Origin: Candidatus Eisenbergiella merdigallinarum
GTDB taxonomy: Bacteria; Bacillota; Clostridia; Lachnospirales; Lachnospiraceae
Direction: 5' to 3'
Length of the DNA: 42,485 nt
NCBI GenBank assembly: GCA_019119355.1
Contig: DWXE01000010.1
Span: forward strand, 141,238 to 183,722
The notes beneath the pieces are model-generated. The model was given only the letters and a program-made list of their open reading frames with translations. It was not told the DNA's origin and searched no databases. The position numbers and the translations under genes are program-made. Of this stretch, positions 40,440-42,485 are shown piece after piece. Every line of letters begins with the position of its first letter. Position 1 is the first letter of the stretch.

Positions 40440-41675
40440 ATGGGAAGCGACAGTATATCGTTGATTATCATCGTATTTTGTATCGTTATGTCCGCTTATT
40501 TTTCGGCCACGGAAACGGCATTTTCCACTCTGAGCCGTGCCAGGGTCAAGAACATGGCGGAAAAGGGGAACGCGCGGGCGGCGCTGGTGCTCAGGCTGTC
40601 TGAGCGCTACGACAGCATGCTTTCCACCATTCTGGTGGGGAACAACATCGTGAACATCGCCACGGCATCCCTGACGACGCTGATTTTTGCGCGCCTGCTG
40701 GGCGAGGAGGCGGGAGCCAGCGTTTCCACGGCGGTGACCACCATCGTGGTCCTCATCTTCGGCGAGGTTTCGCCCAAGAGCATAGCGAAAGAATCTCCCG
40801 AGAAGTTCGCCATGTTTTCCGCTCCCATCCTGAACGTTCTCATGAAGGTGCTGACCCCGGTGAATTTTCTGTTCGCCCAGTGGAAGAAGCTGCTCTCCAG
40901 GATCATAAAGAGCGACGAGGAGAAGAGCATCACGGAGGATGAGCTCCTCACCATCGTGGACGAGGCGCAGCTGGAAGGCGGGATCAACGAGCAGGAGGGC
41001 AGCCTGATCCGGAATGCCATCGAGTTCAAGGACATGGAAGCGGCGGATATCTTCACGCCGAGCGTAGACGTGACGGGGATCCCGAAGGACGCCACGGTGG
41101 AAAAGACTGCGGAGGTCTTTGAGGAAACTGGATATTCCAGACTGCCGGTCTATGAGGGCGGCCTGGACAATATCATCGGGATCGTGTATGAAAAGGATTT
41201 TTACAGCCGCGTATATCGGAAGGGCGAGGAGCTCTCCTCGATTATCAGGCCGGCGATGTACATAACGAAGTTCAGAAAGATCAACGAGCTGATGAAGGAT
41301 CTCCAGAGCAGGAAGCAGCATATGGCCGTGGTGGTGGACGAATTCGGCGTGACCCGCGGAATCGTGACGCTGGAGGATATCCTGGAGGAGCTGGTGGGAG
41401 ATATCTGGGATGAACACGACCAGGTGGAGACGAAGCTGCAGCGGATTTCCGAAAATGAATATCTGGTATCCGGCAAGGCCGATGTGGAAAAAGTGTTCGA
41501 GTTCCTCGGAAAGGAAAAGGAATTTGAAGTGCTCACCGTGGGCGGATGGGTGATGAACGAGCTGGGACGGGTTCCGGAGGCGGGAGCCAGCTTCGCCGCG
41601 GATGGCCTGGAAGTCCGGGTGGAGGAGATGAACGGAAGAAGGATCGACCAGGTGAAAATCCGCAGGCTCGCCTGA
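40440..41675 (+). CDS. Hemolysin-family/CNNM membrane protein with CBS pair and CorC_HlyC domain
   Basis: Domain order in the 411-residue protein: a CNNM (DUF21) membrane domain with SLIIIVFCIVMSAYFSATET and LVGNNIVNIATASLTTLIFA and VVLIFGEVSPKSIAKESPEK (about 1-190); two CBS domains (about 205-325, MEAADIFTPSVDVTGIPKDA, GYSRLPVYEGGLDNIIGIVY, HMAVVVDEFGVTRGIVTLED); and a C-terminal CorC_HlyC domain (about 340-411). Relatives are magnesium or other cation exporters rather than toxins. ATG 40440 follows AGGAGG with a short 3-nt gap. It has its own promoter, a long leader and a strong terminator. Confidence 0.93.
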   Translation: MGSDSISLIIIVFCIVMSAYFSATETAFSTLSRARVKNMAEKGNARAALVLRLSERYDSMLSTILVGNNIVNIATASLTTLIFARLLGEEAGASVSTAVTTIVVLIFGEVSPKSIAKESPEKFAMFSAPILNVLMKVLTPVNFLFAQWKKLLSRIIKSDEEKSITEDELLTIVDEAQLEGGINEQEGSLIRNAIEFKDMEAADIFTPSVDVTGIPKDATVEKTAEVFEETGYSRLPVYEGGLDNIIGIVYEKDFYSRVYRKGEELSSIIRPAMYITKFRKINELMKDLQSRKQHMAVVVDEFGVTRGIVTLEDILEELVGDIWDEHDQVETKLQRISENEYLVSGKADVEKVFEFLGKEKEFEVLTVGGWVMNELGRVPEAGASFAADGLEVRVEEMNGRRIDQVKIRRLA

Positions 41676-41691
41676 AAACGCAGAAATGTTG

Positions 41692-41735
41692 AGATGCTGT
41701 TCTATGGAATTTCCCGTAGGACGGCATCTTTTTTA
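41692..41735 (+). terminator. Rho-independent terminator after the CorC/HlyC-type gene
   Basis: AGATGCTGTTCTA (41692-41704) pairs along 13 positions with TAGGACGGCATCT (41717-41729), with G-U pairs and a 12-nt loop, and is followed by TTTTTAT. It begins 16 bp behind the stop. Confidence 0.85.
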
Positions 41736-41783
41736 TGGGTCGGATAGATCCGGTTGAGTACGTTGGAGTTGCTTCAGCGTCTC

Positions 41784-42485
41784 TTATCTGAATAAACCTG
41801 CAATGATATGGAACACTCCTGTGGACTGCAAAAACAGGATGGCCATCATAACAGGCGTCATATATTTGATCATGAAGCTGTACATTTTCTTCCGGCTGAA
41901 GCGGTGTCCGCTCGCCTCCATCTCTTCAATGATCCATTTGGGCCTGATGACCCAGCCGACAAGGATGCAGGTCAGCAGGGAGATAAAGGGCATCAGGAAG
42001 CTATTGCTGATGTAATCCATCACGTCAAGAAGCTGTGCTGTCTGGCCGTTGGGCAGAGGCAGCTCAAAGTAGAACAGGTTATAGCCCATGCAGATCACGG
42101 CTGCTGCGCCTGCAGAAAGAAGGCCGATCACAAGGCAGGTCTTTTTACGTGTTGTGTGAAAGATTTCCATACAGTTTGCCACCAGTGTCTCCAGAATGGA
42201 GATGCAGGAGGTCAGCGCCGCGAAGGCTACCATGATAAAGAAGATGAGCCCGATGATGGTTCCGACTCCTCCCATTGCCTGGAATACCTTTGGCAGGGAG
42301 ACGAACATCAGACTGGGGCCGGAGGCCATGCCTTCGGTGCCGGAGAATACGAATACGGCCGGAATGATCATAAGGCCCGCAAGGAAAGCAACCCCGGTGT
42401 CAAAAATCTCGATCTGGCTCAGGGAACGGCTCAGATTGACATCTTTTTTCACATAAGAGCCGTAGGTGATCATGATGCCCATGGA
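41784..42485 (-). CDS. Neurotransmitter:sodium symporter family transporter, C-terminal part (5' end outside window)
   Basis: The frame is open to the window edge, so only the last 233 residues are seen. About five membrane segments remain. SMGIMITYGSYVKKDVNLSR, FDTGVAFLAGLMIIPAVFVF, SLMFVSLPKVFQAMGGVG and FAALTSCISILETLVANCME match the C-terminal half of bacterial NSS (SNF-type) sodium-dependent transporters, which import amino acids or related solutes with sodium. The end LLTCILVGWVIRPKWIIEEME is also typical. The ATG at 42482 is internal. It converges on the CorC/HlyC gene; no clear terminator is seen on its own strand. Confidence 0.9.
   Translation of the reverse strand, partial: SMGIMITYGSYVKKDVNLSRSLSQIEIFDTGVAFLAGLMIIPAVFVFSGTEGMASGPSLMFVSLPKVFQAMGGVGTIIGLIFFIMVAFAALTSCISILETLVANCMEIFHTTRKKTCLVIGLLSAGAAAVICMGYNLFYFELPLPNGQTAQLLDVMDYISNSFLMPFISLLTCILVGWVIRPKWIIEEMEASGHRFSRKKMYSFMIKYMTPVMMAILFLQSTGVFHIIAGLFR

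Noticed and set aside
1..42485. tRNA or rRNA genes
   Set aside because: No cloverleaf-like segments with GTTCGA-type T-arms and no rRNA-like conserved sequence were noticed in the intergenic gaps, all of which are shorter than 300 bp.

Overview
The window looks like chromosomal DNA of a GC-rich, anaerobic, spore-forming Clostridium-class Firmicute, most likely a member of the Lachnospiraceae. This rests on gene content and order: a GerW/YtfJ sporulation protein, a YlbJ homologue beside coaD and rsmD, the rpmB / Asp23 / FakA-like / recG block, RecU, the short HisG with HisZ, strong AGGAGG ribosome sites and sigma-A type promoters. It is mainly a housekeeping region. I saw no rRNA, tRNA, CRISPR array, prophage or intact insertion sequence.

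Layout. (1) 1-3.1 kb: the end of a U32 peptidase gene, then a SEDS glycosyltransferase (FtsW/RodA type) overlapping its class B penicillin-binding protein, a cell-wall polymerase pair. (2) 3.1-5.9 kb: a Nudix hydrolase, then a small sporulation-linked cluster (109-aa protein, DUF2953 protein, GerW/YtfJ, 48-aa membrane protein) closed by a strong hairpin. (3) 5.9-8.7 kb, minus strand: lactaldehyde reductase (fucO) followed by a secreted DUF5722 protein that looks like a clan-A glycoside hydrolase. (4) 8.8-14.1 kb: a second Nudix protein, rpmB on the minus strand with a remarkable 28-bp perfect inverted repeat behind it, then divergently Asp23, a DhaL/FakA-like kinase and recG. (5) 14.1-20.1 kb: a GyrB/ParE and GyrA/ParC type topoisomerase pair with its own promoter, then rsmD, coaD and a coiled-coil protein. 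(6) 20.1-22.2 kb: a secreted amidase converging on ylbJ. (7) 22.2-30.2 kb: a nine-gene run (RsuA, HAD hydrolase, YgiQ radical SAM, SDR, membrane protein, RluA, RecU, Nudix, Nudix-GNAT fusion). (8) 30.3-35.5 kb: a histidine operon hisZ-hisG-hisD-hisB-hisIE; the last gene carries an extra N-terminal HisF-like barrel that has lost its catalytic aspartates. (9) 35.5-40.2 kb: an accessory-looking stretch with an Rpn-type nuclease, an orphan membrane protein, a large GGDEF/EAL protein and a remnant of an ABC ATPase. (10) 40.2-42.5 kb: a CNNM/CorC-HlyC type membrane protein behind a long leader with a possible small upstream ORF, and the C-terminal part of a neurotransmitter:sodium symporter on the minus strand.

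The points most worth a second look are the catalytically dead HisF-like domain fused to HisIE, the structured leader before the CorC/HlyC gene, the ABC-ATPase remnant overlapping the EAL gene, the 28-bp perfect inverted repeat beside rpmB, the topoisomerase pair without a recognisable GyrA box, and the DUF5722/fucO pair. I did not find a convincing new multi-gene defence or biosynthetic system. All family calls come from reading motifs by eye; no database search was run.
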